Positions 50,289-64,000 are shown, counted from the stretch's first letter. The stretch: 64,000 nt of DNA from Himantopus leucocephalus (GCA_003993805.1 RSEF01000012.1:3033947-3097946), one strand, 5' to 3'. Notes: generated from the letters alone by a model not told the origin. A program made the numbers and translations.

Positions 50289-52163
50289 TAGAGAATGTCT
50301 TAGAGCTCCATAAATCTTCCATCCCCTTCTAATGGTTTTACCACAGAAGGGCCCAATTTAATCCATAAAATGTGGGTTTTCACTGGTTCTGTTAGTGAAG
50401 TACATAAAACTTTCCATCAAGGGCAAACAATGACCTTTAGTATGATATCAAAAATACTTTGATGTAAAATGTCTAGTTATTATTCGGTAAACTCCAGATT
50501 AGGAAAAGACAGTGTGAGGAAGTTACAGTTTGAAAACAATATTTTGTAAGGAGACAATGGACATTGTAAGGGCTCAAATGAAACAGAAAGAAAATGACAA
50601 AAACTTTTTTAAGAGCTGGTTTTAAATGGCATCCTAAACAGCTGCACCAAACCACTCCTTTCTGCAAGAATACTGTAAAGCGAAGGTACCTTTTGAAGTG
50701 AAAAACTTATTGGCAAAGGACAGCCTTCTGCTGTGCGAGATCTTCTCAAGTGTGAAAACTCCTTGGCTTCATCTTGAATGAAAAGTGAAACATGAGGAGC
50801 ATCGATAAAAAAAGAGAAGCAGTGGTTTTTGGTTATGGCTTGTTTTCCTCCTTCATCTGCTAATTCCAGTCCTGCATTTTACTGAATTTATTCTCCCTGC
50901 CCTTCTTCACTGTTGTCGCCTTGGAATAAAATATTTTATATCAGAAATGAGTCATATGGCCTGCCATCTGCTTCCTCCACCTTGAAGTACACCAAAGTAT
51001 ATAGTATACTTAGACTCAAGCTGTGACCTCAGTGTAAACTGAAATGTTATTGCATCCATTCAGGCTTGTTCTGTGATTATTGTATATTGCAAATCTCTTT
51101 GTCCTCCCTTGAACCTATGCAGCAGTTACTGCTGGGGAAATGTTCATCTATCACCTTCTGTTGCCGATTCTTGCACTGAACCAGGCAGAAGTGGGATGAT
51201 GTACATAATGATGCCCTTTTGCTGTTTTCTCTGTGAGTGGGACAGATTCCATTTGTATTTCAACAAGTGAAGAGAACATTATGTTCTGTATTTCAGTTAT
51301 CAGCTGAGGCTTTATAGGAGAGGATACGATGATTTATTACCCTAAGTACTATTATGTACTTGATACATGTTAGTATTAAGGTAGGTGAAATAATAAAGAC
51401 CCTCTTTTACACCTTCAGTTGCTTGTGACAGCATGGCTGGGTCTCTCCACTGATGTCTGCTCTGCTGTTTGCAGTTATGTTATACAAACTCTTTTTCTGG
51501 ACCCTGTTTTTCACACAGCAAATTACTTGTCTATTCCCAAAGCTTATTTGGGCTGCAGTCACTCCTTTCAGATTTCATACAGAAATAGTCTTCTTCAGTC
51601 TGCAGTCTCTTTGTTTTTCCCTTGTTAACTGAATATCACCAGGAAAGAATATATTGCTGCTGTTAAGATGATGGAGAAGTGCAGTAAGCATTCCCAGGCA
51701 GTGCATTTTCTGTTATTACTAAAAGTTGAATTAGGGTGCAGTGGAGTCCAGGAAATCTGAGTGACTCATAGAGCTCGTATTCTATCTTTGCTGTTTTCTG
51801 CTTGAAACAGTTGTCATAAGTTTCTGGTTTCATGAGATATTTTGCAAATGACACACTTTTTATTGGTTTGCTTATGGATATTTTTCCTTGTATTGTAACA
51901 GCAGGCAATTCTTGGGCTATTGGTTAGTAATTGCATTATTATCTATACCTTAAATTTCAATTACAATGGCTGTAATTCTACGGACTGTTTATTTGGGCTT
52001 AGTCCTAGCTAGGGCAAATTGTCCTGATTATAACTTCCTTAGTCAATAGCTTAATGAACTTTTATTTTGCATTTTAATTCTCTAAGCAAGCCTGCAAATC
52101 TTTAGCCTGTCTTTTTTATGAGAGGCAAATTTCCCTGTTATTTTAAAGTGGTTAAAACAACAA

Positions 52164-52186
52164 GGGCGGGGGGGGGAGGAGGGGGG
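52164..52186 (+). repeat. G-rich tract with quadruplex potential
   Basis: Runs of three, nine and six G separated by C, A or AGGA give at least four G triplets within 23 bases on the plus strand. It ends at GGGGGGATCC. Confidence 0.75.
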
Positions 52187-55100
52187 ATCCTGGAATTTTG
52201 CAAGGGTTGACATTTGTTTGAAAAATCATTTTATTTCACAGGAGGCATTACTTGAGCATTTTATTTTCTTATTATTTATTATGGTGTTTACTTCTGTTGT
52301 ATTCTTTGCTCTACTGTAAATGCACATTTGGTCTTTGCTGTTGGTGAGGTTGACAGTTCCTGATGTTCAGTCTCCTTTCTATACCTCACTGTACAACTAG
52401 TTCTTCCTGTGGTGATTCTCCAAGCTGATAAAGGATAAATGAAAACAGCTACAGTTAGAGATTATGACCTATCTCTTTGTAAATGAGATTTTAAGGTTAG
52501 CACAGAAATGGCCTTGTATGCTATTCAACAGCAGTTTATACCATATATATGTACATAAAGAAAAGTTACCTTGCCTGGCAATTATTCTTCTCTTTAGGAA
52601 TGCTGAGTGAATCATAAGCCTTTCATAGGTCTTCTGGCTTGCAGTATGCTCTTTCTGCACTAATGCTGCATCCACAAGTACCTTATTGCGTATTCCTGGT
52701 GACAGATATTTATTTTTAGCTGTGAAAAATCTTCTTCCACCTGTAGAAGAAAGTTTTCTAAATTGATACACATTACACTGCTATGGGGCAGCAAGATTTT
52801 TTCCTTTTTACCTGAGAGTTTTTAAAATTGGGATACTCCGCAGTAGCTGTTGGAGACCAAATCAGTTTCTTTTTATCCGTCTTTGCCTGGCTACAAAACT
52901 AAACTTGTTAAAACACTTGTTGGTTTCATCAGGATAAAATACCACCAGATGTACAACTAATATACTTTCCTTGGAATTTTAGTAATTAATTCCATGATAA
53001 ATTTGTCAGTTCAGAATGTGTTACTTGAGGGATACACTCAATAGGAATTGCAGACAAACTGAGGAGACTCTGGGGAAAAACCTAGAGGAATGGCAAAATA
53101 TTTAGCTCGCATGCCTTGCAAGAGAAAAGAAAAGAAATTATTATGTTGCTGGGTCAAAATAAAGAGAAAATTAAAAGTAAAAGAGAACATGGCAGTTTAC
53201 ACATTTGGGGTGTAAAAGGTTGTTACAGAAATTCGTTCTCCAGTCAGAATTATGAAAAAAGCCAACTATGTGTTCCTACAGTGCTTCACACCAAAGGTCA
53301 CAGTTTCTGGCCTGGGTTTTGTCAACAGGGTTGGGGTTTTTCTGAGTGTGTGACTATATCTGCAAATACAGTCTGAATGGATACAGAGCAATGGTAATCT
53401 AAACAATTAAAATCCATGGCACAGGTTGGTGTGTAAAGCGACTCCTGGTTTTGGAGGGTCATCACATTGAAGTGACAAGGTGTAGGAAAATAGTTCTGGG
53501 ATTAATGACTTATCCAGCTGTAGATGCATGATTTTTTCCTATTTCTGTGCTGTACCTAAAATAGAGATAAAACATAACTACTTTATAGAGAGTCTGAGTT
53601 TCTCAGATGTTGCGATACTGAAGTCTGAATTTACCTAGAAGTTACTTCAGTTTCATTTTGTCATGTAATAGTTGCAGTCATGATTCTGTTACAGGAATGG
53701 ATGACTTTTTCTTTTTTTTTTTTTTTCTTCCTTGTACAACTGGCTAAATGTTCTTTCTAGAAAAAGTGAAGCGGGAAGCATTAAAAACAACATTGAATTA
53801 CTGAAATAATGTAATTTCATGAAGTACAAGGAAAATGACATAAAAAAACATTTCACCATCTATATGTTCACTACCATTTTGGACATGGTATTGCCAACAG
53901 TTATGGTCCTTCAAAGAGATGCTAAAAAATATTGAACAAAGAAAAGGCATTAAATTACACTTACAATTCAATAAAACCAAGAGAACGAAAGTACTCAATT
54001 TGATTTATACAGTAAAGCTGTTCCCACAACAACAGTGCAAGAGGTTGAAATAGGTCACAGGCAGCCCTCCTTACATTGCTCAAGAACATTAGAAGGATTA
54101 ATCATTTATGGATTATCTCCTAGAAACAATGATCTGGCGCAGACAGGTAATCCAATCTGCTCTGTCTTTCTAACCTGGTTTGCCGTTTCACAGGGGATTG
54201 TGGAAGGGTGGCAATTTTTTCTAGGAAGACATTGCCTGCCAACTTGAAACATGTAAATTGCTGGAGTTTGCATCAAAATATGACAGCTCTTCTCTGACGA
54301 AGGTACGTAGTGAAATTAGACAGGCAAAAGTAACTTTTTTTAACTAAAGCACAGAGGTTTGGCTCAAAAATTATTCCTAGGGCTGTGCATTTTTCATAAA
54401 TATCCAGTAATGTGTTCTTCCTGACTAAACTTGTCCAAAAATTTAAATACAACTTATATTTGAATACAAGCCTTTCAGTGATCTCAGCCTCTCTAAGTGC
54501 ATTAGATGTAGGTGTACAGCCTGACTTTTATTGATTTATATACTTAATGTAATATATAGAACTTTGAACATACATCTTTCGCCAGGTTTGTCTTATTTTA
54601 TCCAACAGTAGACACAAGGCCTGCTGCTGAATATATTAGAACTGTACTAATTTCATTACTGGAAATGTACTGTATTGCAAATCTGCATTGTGGCAAATTA
54701 GCAATTGGACAAAATAGTGAAGAAGCAAAGGTGCACCATCAGGGATTCTCTATTGCTTGTTTCATTTTATGTGTAGTTTCTGTTTTATTGGTATAGTAAC
54801 ATTAGGAAAAACAATATGCAATTACTATCACAAGGCAGAGTAGCCTGTTCTCCTTGTGCAGATTATAGACTGCACAGATCAAAAAAAAATGACAATTAGA
54901 TTAGCAAGGTTCTGCTCTGTACAGAATTGAGAAATACATCGGGAATAATTGTGCCTCAGTAGTAGATACCTTGAGCCTTGAGCAAGCTACTTTAGTAGAA
55001 CTATGTCAGTTTTTAACTCAGCCAATTTTTAATTATTGTCTTATCTACCTTGAATATACCATGTCAGTCTTATGGCATTATTGTATGCTTATATTTTTGG

Positions 55101-58100
55101 TTTTTTGTAAGCATCCTTTTGTATCCTTTAAGGTTCCTGAGCCACTTTCGATGCCTCTATGTGTCTAGCCCTGTAAATATTGAGACTATCACATAGATTT
55201 TGTAATGTGGGTTTATATGCTTCTTTATCTCTGAAGCCTTGCTATAAAATAGCAAGTCAGGATTACTTTTTAATATTTTTAGCTGGACCTCTTGCAAAAT
55301 ATGGATATCAGAGCAATCATCTTTAAAATAGGTTAGATAAATTTTTTATGACCACATGTGTATTTTTCAATAGGCTTTTCTTGATGTGGTGCAGTACTAA
55401 TAAAGAAGATGCAACACCATTCTGCGAGTAAATAGCTTCTAGAGCTTTCCAGACACGACTGGGAAAAAATATAATGTAAACCAGCCGGGTGATTTTGGCG
55501 GCTTTTGATGCTTCTTAGGTTGTCCAGTGTCAGAGGAATGGGAATCAGTAAACCTGCATTCATTTCATAGGTTGTTAAACCGCTTCAGCTCTCTGTACCT
55601 TTGTTTTCCCAGACATAAAATGCGTACAGCGTATTCACTCATCATTATGAATGTCATTGAAATACTTTTTTGAAGAGCGATATAAACAGTAGGCATTATG
55701 GCGGTATTTCACTCATCCAGGGGAGGGCTGGTGGATTGCTGATCTATCACAAGACCTTGTTTGAAGGTGAGGGCAGCAACTGCGTTGACTGCTGCCATCC
55801 TCATGCTGCAGTCATGACAAAGAGGTTCATGAACGCCGCTCTGCTCCAGCAGGGTGGGTTTCCTCAGGCCCCTCGCTGCTGCCAAGACCTCCTCTGGGTG
55901 CTCATCTGCCTGCTGGGGCTGGGCTGCAAACTGAAAGATACACATGAGTAGCCAGACACCTAAGGAACAGCACCAGTTAATTCCTAGTGTAAGCACACGT
56001 ATCTCTTGTGCTTTGCTTTGTCAGCTTTCTCCAGGATGCATCATGTCCAAGAGTGACATAGCCAGGTGGATTTAATGTCTGTTGTGTGCTAAGTTCTGCC
56101 CCTAACAGTTGCAGTCAAGAATACATAATGCGTTTCTGCTTTGAACTAAGACTCCGAGGCAGAGCCACCCAGTTTGGGAAGCAGTGGCCTTCCTCCAGGG
56201 GGTAAGGAAGGCAGGATAAGAAAAGTGGCAAGGAGTCACCATACTGGTGAAAAGGGAAGCTCAATTACATCATGATTAAGTAAATAAACTGGATGAGATC
56301 CTAACCTCTTATTTGGCTTCTTTTCACCAATTAAGTTCTGGCTGATGGAGGATTCCTTTGCCGTAGTGTCTCAGAAGAGGGCCATAAAGCTGTCTGCTGA
56401 AGATCCTCTGGGGAGCCCTGTGGTTAGGATACGTGAGAAGTGGCAGAGGAAGGGCGTTTCAAGGGGAAGGCATTAACACGCAATGCTGTGGAAATTTGCA
56501 ACCAAACCAGCGCAGAGCTTAGCGTAAGAAACTGCTGTAGTTCAGGCAGGCCTTAAGGGCTGTGATGGAAGTGCAATTGCAGCCTTTAATTTTGGGACTT
56601 TATGTCCCTTGACTCTGGTGTTAGAAAATAAGTGATCTGATAGTAATGAATTATTTAAGAACAAAAGCAGTAATGTCTTATTTAATTAATTTCAAATGCG
56701 TTGTGTGCAGTTTGTGCATAAAGCAAAATGGCAGTCAACTAGTAAAATATTTTCTACAAAATTCTGTCTACGGATTTAATGAATTTTCATTTTGAATATG
56801 AATGTAACTTAGAGATTAATCTACAAATTAGATTGCTTACTTTGGCATGTTTTCAAAGGAAAAAGAACTAATATGTTGTGTCTTCAAACCATCCACTGCA
56901 TTCATACAGTAATTTTTCCCCAGTGATATTTCACAATAAAATGACTTTTGCATGTGGAATTAGTATTCTGAAATGATGAATCCAAAGAGCCTGTGTAAGG
57001 ATGATACATTTTGTCAGGTGAGGATTGAAGAGCTGATGAGCATCTCTCCAACAGATTGTAATAATCACAAATAGTTATTTATACACCTCTTGAGTGCTAG
57101 TTTATGTGACAGGCTCTAACAGGTTCTTTCAAAACTCTCACGGTCAATATGATGACTATTTCTCATTTGCAAAATTATTACCTCTTCTAAAGCCTATATA
57201 AGCTATGTGATTTTTCAAAACAATTAATTTTAACAGACTTTGAAAGCTGCAGTGCAAACAATGCAGGTATACAATAGCAGCTGAAAGAGCACATCTCTTG
57301 CTTTTTCCTTCTGGCGTGGTGCCTCCCAGAGCTGGCCAGTTCAGATGAGCTCTGCAGTCCTGGAGGTCTAAACCCGATGCCTGCCTAACTGCCCAGCTCC
57401 TCCTCTACCTGTGAGTGCAATCTGTGGCCGACATCAGCTGGTATAGAAACCAGTGATGCGTAGGTCAGACGTGCCATGCCTTTTCCCTATCCCTGAGTGC
57501 ACGTGTGCACCTGATGTTGGTCAGACAGAGACGGGGTGTTTTTAGGAGGCTTGACACTTCCATGACAAAACAGACCTGCCAACCAAGACAACTGAGTTCC
57601 AGAAGTGATGAACTATCCTACAGGGCAGGAATGACCAGATTCCACTATTAACCCTAATGGAAAAAAATTCAAAACCAGTTAACAAAAAATAGAACAAAAA
57701 TTGCCTCTGTAAAATGTTTTCAGTCTGAAACAAAACTGGCATTCTTTTTGCCTTTTTTGGATTAAGAAAAATTCTGACCAGCTCCATTTTCATGGTGGAC
57801 TTGTCACCTGCATAATTCATGAGTGGTTATGTCTAGTAGGTAAGCTGAATATGGAGGGAGAGCTGTTGGTGTACCTGTGGTGTGTGAAAGGGGAAGGCAA
57901 GCCGCTCCTCCTGCTCTTTGCTTTAACTGTCAGTAGCAAGAGTGTCTGCACAGGAGTAGCAGGGGACCTCAGGCTGAAGGAAGGTCTTAGCAGGCGAAGA
58001 TGGCCATGTCTTTGCAATGTATTTGTGTGGGAAGGGGACTGTTTGGCTTCTGTAGTACCATGGGCACATATTTTTTGTAAGATTCTCCCATTCTATTCTG

Positions 58101-58784
58101 TTTTAGGTTTTTTTTCTTGGTTTTTTTTGCCTCGGTCTTAAATTCCAGCTGTAATGGGGAGGTGGCCAAGTAGGCTGTGTAAACTTTTGAGATTTAGCAC
58201 TTCAGGTCCACCATGCGATTCATGAGCTTCTGCAACATGAGAGCTAGGCAATGCTGTTGGCTTACAAATGGCTGTGGGGAATGCTTAAGTTAAAAGAGCA
58301 ATAATCTGTTATTCTTGCTCCTTTAGAAAATCCCCAAAATATTAGTCTGCAATATCAGGACTTCTACATTTATTCAACTTCAGATATACCTTTTATAGGC
58401 CCTGATCTACTTCATGGTGCTTGTTTAATGGTCACACTCCTGCAAAGTGCTTTCCATAGCTTCGTGACACCGTGCCAACTGCTGAGAGGTTTGAAGCCTA
58501 GTAACTATTTGTTTTTAAATAATGAGAGACCTACTAAGTAAAATCCACTGCAAGTGAAAGCTAATAACTGAAACACTAACTTTACCAGGTGGGCATGGCT
58601 GCCAGTATAAGGGCACTTTGTCAAACCCTTTGAGAAAGAAAAAAATAAATGTATAATAGTTAAAGTAATTGTACAAATGTATTTTGTTTATTACCATCAT
58701 GTTGGCAGAGCAGAGAGAGAGACATTGAACTTACTGCAATCCTCATTAGTTCTTTATAACCTTGACAAAAATTCAGAGAGGAAG

Positions 58785-58956
58785 ATCATAGAATCAGAAA
58801 ATCATAGAAAGGTTAGAGTTGGAAGGGACCTTAAAGATCGTCTCTTTCCAACCCCCCTGCCATGGGCAGGGACACCTCCCACTAGACCAGGTTGCTCAAA
58901 ACCCCATCCAGCCTGGCCTTGAACACTTCCAGGGATGGGGCATCCACAACTTTTGG
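58785..58956 (-). mobile_element. CR1 LINE fragment (3' end, truncated)
   Basis: The plus strand starts with ATCATAGAATCA-type units, followed by GTTGGAAGGGACCTTAAAGA, CCATGGGCAGGGACACCTCC, CACTAGACCAGGTTGCTCAA and AGGGATGGGGCATCCACAAC. This is the reverse complement of the 3' end of bird CR1 non-LTR retrotransposons, so the element points left on the minus strand. Only about 170 bases remain, typical 5' truncation, and no reverse transcriptase frame survives. Confidence 0.95.
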
Positions 58957-61900
58957 AAGTTTTTATCTGGAATATAAAGAAATTGTCTGTATTCTAGCTC
59001 TTTAAGTTGTTTTTTATTTGCATCGCTAGTCAGAATTTAATTATTAATGTTTGCAAAACCATATTCTGGTATATGGGCTATTTGCAAACTGTTCACTGAG
59101 ATTATTATTTAAGATATCTCTTAATTGTAGTTTTAAGCAATATTGTAGTGGTTCTTGAAAGACTCCCAAAGCGATCAAGCATTCTCCAGAGGATATGTTA
59201 AGGCATATAATGGGACATCAAGATGAATTTGTTCTTTTAATTTATACATAAAAAGGTTATTTTTGATACTTTTTAATCTGTTTGTCATTAAAAATAATCT
59301 AATACTAGAAAATGTTTACGCTGTAAAATTGTCAAAAGAGAGTATCTTGCTTATTTGTATGTGGCCAAAGGAACAGAGTAGCAGCAGGGCTTGTATATAT
59401 ACTTCTATTACAATCAGCTAAATGGTAATAGAGGAAAAAGGTAATGAAAATGTAGATCTGTAGCAAGATCTTCTGTTAGTTTATGGATTTTGGGGGCTTC
59501 TACAGTCTATTTGGGTCCCAGTTTTTTCTCATATTTCAGCAAGAACTGCCTTTTTTTGCACATTGCCCGAGCTTATGGAAGAGAGGAACTTCGCAAATCT
59601 CCCTAACTTATTTTTCCTATGGGAAACTGCAAACACACCTATGGCTGTTAGGGGCTTCACTCATCTATGTAATCAGGGGGAGCTGTTTCCAGCCTTACTC
59701 TGGATCTGAATGACCCAGACCGACCTCAGTGGTGGGCCGTTAAGGACTGCTGGCTGGGCTGACCCTTTCAGCCAGTCCACAGTCATGATGACTATGGTCA
59801 CCCCTGTGGATGCTCACTGGTGCTAACACCAGTGCTATTTAAGGGAGCATCTAAATTTGTTCTCTGACTAGTCAGTAGCTGGGGTGCGTGGCTATTTGAA
59901 AATGCTCGTTTTGTGACCTTCGGCTTGCATCCAGGACCTATTTCAGTCCTAACCTTTGGCTTGTATCTTGGTTTCTGACTCAGGCTCTTGACCTTTGGTA
60001 TTTAGCCTGATTGCTGGTCTTTGGGTGCCGGATCACCTCTTGTCCTAGGCTTGGATTCTGGTTTCAGATATTAACTCTAACTGCTTATTGCAGCTTGGCG
60101 CTTAAATCTTACTTGTGATTTTGAAATTTTCCCCTTAGGTCACTAATTGTACTACTTACATTTCTTTTTCAGCCTTTATGTAAATGAGTCAAAACTCTTG
60201 TAATCAGAACAGCTCTGTTCTAAATGCGTCCTTTCTCTCACGAGTCATTAAACTGGGGATGCAGAGCTGTTTGGACACTCCTCCAGGAATCCTTCATTCC
60301 TACTCAACACGAGTAGTCACTTGCTTGCCTTTGTGCTCACGCTTATCTGTTAGGATGGCTCCTGCCCTCCGCGCAGGTCGGGGGGTGCCCATCAGCAGAG
60401 CCTCAGCCCCAGGTGGCCACGGGAATTCTGCTTTATGGCTGGTCATTCCAAAAACCAAAGCAAATGCCAGCCGGATAAATCCCAGCGTCCTCTTTGCTAC
60501 AAATTTGTTGCTGAGACACCAACCTGTAAACTGGCTTATTTGACCAAATGTGTCAGAATTCAAAACTCTCCATAAATTCAAATGAAATCAGTTAATTTCC
60601 TCCTAAGACATTTTATATGAAATGACAGCAAAATCATATTTAAGGAAAATAAAAACCACCCCCAACATCCCTTTGGTACTTTCAGTAAAACCACCACAAA
60701 ATTCTGTCGGTATTGAAGGTCAGATGGCAAGCTTCATGTTCACAGTCATGACTACGTGCTCACGTGAGTTTGTTTCCCTGGCTTTACAGGGAATGTTCGC
60801 GTGAATAACTACTCCCGCAGAGTGAATAAAAGCATTTGCAATCTGGTCCCAGCTGGAAACTTATTTCTGAAGCCAGTTCACTCCCTTCATAAAGCGCAGA
60901 TTCTTTATTTTATCTTGTTTTGTATTTAATTCAAATGATTTGAGATCTTTGGGTTGACTGCTACTCCATTCCAAATCACTTCTAGTGGGAGAGATGTACG
61001 TTTCAGAGCTCTTAATTCTTTCTGGACATGTATTTGGAATAGAGATATTCTTTTTGTCTGGGAGGAGAAGAGTAATTGCTGCCTGCCTGGATATCAGTTA
61101 ATTAGTGATCTCCTCACCGGTGGATGCCTGGCTAAATTCACTCCTTTGCTGAGTAATTTATTAAATAACTACAAGACTATTCAGGCAGCCCCAATAGTAT
61201 TTTATAACAAAGCACTAATTACTTGGTATATTTAATGGCAAAAGGGGATGTAAGGAAATACAGGGCATATATTTTCAATTGCTTATGAACCTTTCGCTCA
61301 CACCTTTCTCTTGGATCGCAGGGCTCAGTGAACTATATCCAGTTGTTCCTCAAGTGAGGGTGTGGCATAATTTCAGAGGAGATACTGACTGTCCTTTTCT
61401 TCCACGGCTAATGTCATCGTGGCCTCCTTGGGAATGCAGCATAACATTTTAAACAGGAATCCCTGTCATAGCCTTAGCAAGGCTGCTTAGATAGGGAGAA
61501 TCAGCTCCACTAAGTGCTGATGCTTGTGTAGTGGCTTGGGAAAAGTACGGAGGAAATGCAGGATAAACCTTTTGCTCGGCTCCCCTGTCACATCTTGTGC
61601 GGTGCGGCTGTCCATTAACATGCCACTGGCTCAGCGAGAGCACTGGGGTCTGCCCAGATCACTTGGTAGCTGTCAAGTGGATAAGACAAGCTTCCCAGGG
61701 AATGTACTAGGGATAATTGCAGGAAGGTGAAGCGAAATCTCACACATGGGCTGCACCGAGTGCTGTGAGCAAAGGAGGCTTTATTCTGTGGTACGGGGAC
61801 CAGATGGACTCGGTGACTGTTCTGGCAGTTTCTGGGGGAGAATTCAGTACATATGGTCTGGAATCAACGCCTCATTTTGTTGGTTCAAGTCACACCACCA

Positions 61901-64000
61901 CACTCTGCTTCCCCCCTGCCCTTCCCAAATTCTAATTTTTGTTGTTGTTTTATAAACAGAAAATCTACTGGTGAGTGCGAGCAGATATGTGTTGAGGCAG
62001 CGTTTTGAAATTTGCCAGCTCTTTATCTCTTTTGCTGAACCCCCCCTGGAGTCCAAAAGCCCAAGCTCTTTTCTTCTCTTTCCTGCAGGGTAGAGACAGC
62101 TGTTGTTTTGAAAAGAGAGGCTACGTACCATAGTCATTCTTCTCAGAAATTAGAAAAAAGCACAAGCTTTCCGTTACTCTAATGCCATATCAGATGATTC
62201 GTTGTTTATCTATATATATATAACATATTACTGTATAAATTGTGAAAATGAAAGGTCGGTAGATTTGATGGTTAGCTCTAATCCTGTTCTTTTAGGACCA
62301 ATCCTTGCAGCATATCTAAATATCTTAGTACACAAAAGGTATACACAGATATTTCCTAGGTGTTACTTAATGAGTCATCCCAGTGGTCAGTTTTAATGCT
62401 GGGATATGCTAACTGGGGAGGAAGCACACTCCAGTTTTCAGGTACTCCTTTCCAATACATGGTTCCTACAAAACTGAACACATGAGTATTAGAACATTGC
62501 TCTACACAGCACTGTAGTTCATCTGTTACAGCCTTTCTGCAGGGAAAATAAGGATTAACTCCATATCTTAGTATAATGAATAATTTAATGTGCTGCAGAA
62601 GATTAATTTGAAGAGAGCCCTTTTTGCAAAGTAGTAAGTAGACAAGAAAATTGGGGACCTGGCTTGGTAACTCTAGTTTAAATGTATATAACTGTGCTTC
62701 ATGGTAAGATCATATAACTTTTTTTTAAAACCCTGTAGTCTATTTGTTAAAATAATTTACATTTTAGCTTTATCTAGAACTTTTCTGCCGCATTTTGAAT
62801 TTGTGTGAAATCATGAAGCTTTGCTTTTAATGAAATGCGTATGATACAAATAAAGAAACTATCATTTTAGATATTCATGTATAATAGGCAGAGACCCAAA
62901 TAATAAGTTTTGATGGCTGCTAGTTCGTCCTTGAGTAAACACCTGCCCATTCTTGAGAGGTGTTTATGGTAGGGCAGTTGTGCCGTTGTTTCATCCCACA
63001 TTCTGAGGAATACTAAAGCAGTAAATAGCACAAAAAATAAATTTTGCATAACGGAGGCAACTAACTCATACCGGAACGAAAATGTGTTAAAGAACAAGGC
63101 TGAAACATTGCACTGTCCTCTTGTAACAGATCAGAAATCATGGGTGTGGACAACACGGATCAGGTCATCTTTGGGCTTCAGCGGGCTTGACCTTGGGTCA
63201 GCTAAGAACATTTTTCATATAAATAGCAAAACTGAACTAGTCTCGCAGGTAAAGGAGAAGCAGGACCTCGTGGTCCTCTAAACATTTTTTTTTTTTTTTT
63301 TATTTAGAGTAGTAGTTAGTTTTCAAGGCAGAAGGGGTTAGTAATGATCCTTTAAAACAATGGTGATTCCTTTTTTATTAAAATAATCTCTCCTTACTGA
63401 AATGTTATTAAAGGCTGTTTAGAATGTCTTTGTTTTAATTAAATGGTTAAGTGGAATTAGGTAAGGAATTACACTGAATTCAGAAAACTTTCAGATGGTG
63501 GTGCCAGTTTGCTCTTTATGACGATCTGAAGGATTGCCATCAGAATGGTTACTACTGCAGCACTGGTATCTCACTGACAGCTGGAGTGCTGTCTTTTGTT
63601 TTCGCAAAACTAGCTGAAGTTTTATTTCATCCTGGTTTGTTTACACTGACTTGATGCATGCTTTCAAGTATTTCAGCAGCATATATGAAGATCATCACTT
63701 TGAGAGAAGAGATTTCCATTAATTCCTTACATTTGATGTCACATAAGACTTACATCTTGCATTGTGGACTCTGTAACTCAGTTTTATTTCTGGTATTTTA
63801 GAAAGCACACCTATAACTTGTGAGATAAAAAAGTCATCAAAGCTGTTATTGCCCGTTGCACTCAGGCTTTGGCTTTTCCTTTGTATCTGCCATTATTCAT
63901 TAATAATGACGTGCTGATTGATCTCTCTCACACTTTATGATGCACAGACACTCCATATGTATGAGAAAGACCTGCCAAAGCCTAGGAGGCTTTTTTTTTT
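58957..64000. other. Intergenic DNA to the right end, no gene seen
   Basis: AT-rich sequence with a degenerate tandem repeat at 59915-60030, poly-T runs near 63285-63301 and at the very end, and TA-rich simple sequence near 62210-62222. Open frames up to 119 codons (60184-60543) have no recognisable content. No exon of the expected neighbour CACNA1D was recognised. Confidence 0.6.
59915..60030. repeat. Degenerate tandem repeat, unit about 36-40 bases
   Basis: Three related units begin GACCTTCGGCTTGCATC (59915), AACCTTTGGCTTGTATC (59951) and GACCTTTGGTATTTAGCC (59990), each followed by a CAGGnnCT-like part in the first two. Copies are diverged, so the array is old. Confidence 0.55.

Larger units (their letters stand above)
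50062..58784. other. Intergenic DNA right of DCP1A, no further gene seen
   Basis: AT-rich sequence with a G-run tract at 52164-52186, a poly-T run near 53706-53730 and a GC-richer patch at about 55780-55940. No CACNA1D or other recognisable exon was found. Any 3' UTR of the unidentified plus-strand gene would occupy its first few hundred bases. Confidence 0.6.

Noticed and set aside
51121..51200. Possible further exon of the unidentified plus-strand gene after an acceptor-like CTATGCAG
   Set aside because: In the required phase the frame reaches a TGA within about 80 bases with no donor, and the sequence shows no family resemblance.
55690..55766. Possible plus-strand exon ending TTTGAAG/gtgagg
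   Set aside because: The donor is good, but the phase needed from the exon ending at 50011 gives a stop, and the open phase does not match it.
60184..60581. 119-codon plus and 93-codon minus frames near the right end
   Set aside because: No recognisable motif on either strand and no splice signals. Not CACNA1D, the expected neighbour.

Overview
This is a vertebrate nuclear genomic window, most likely from a bird. It is AT-rich, has long spliced introns, two GC-rich promoter islands and one truncated CR1 LINE of the sauropsid type. CR1 also occurs in turtles and crocodilians, so 'bird' is an inference. No prokaryotic-style operons, rRNA, tRNA or CRISPR arrays were seen.

Left edge (1-830): the first coding exon of transketolase (TKT) lies on the minus strand at 30-136. 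It is followed upstream by a GC-rich 5' UTR/promoter that runs into a 291-base assembly gap. The rest of TKT is outside the window. From 831 to about 10.2 kb I see no gene.

Centre (about 10.2-48.9 kb): a complete DCP1A gene (mRNA-decapping enzyme 1A) on the minus strand. I placed ten coding exons. The joined reading frame is 1752 bases (583 codons plus stop), close to the human protein of 582 residues. The 3' UTR is about 4 kb, and the promoter is a CpG island at 47.9-49.0 kb. TKT and DCP1A side by side on the same strand match the known vertebrate order PRKCD-TKT-DCP1A-CACNA1D. The right end should therefore point toward CACNA1D, but no CACNA1D exon was found here.

The most unusual feature is on the plus strand. 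Two short open exons (40635-40777 and 49937-50061) have canonical splice sites and matching phase. They encode an 87-residue protein that I do not recognise. The single intron of this candidate gene spans the first three DCP1A exons and the DCP1A promoter on the opposite strand. It is the best candidate for an undescribed gene in this window.

Right side (about 50.1-64 kb): apparently intergenic. It holds a CR1 fragment at 58785-58956, a G-rich tract, a degenerate tandem repeat and a GC-rich patch with open frames on both strands.
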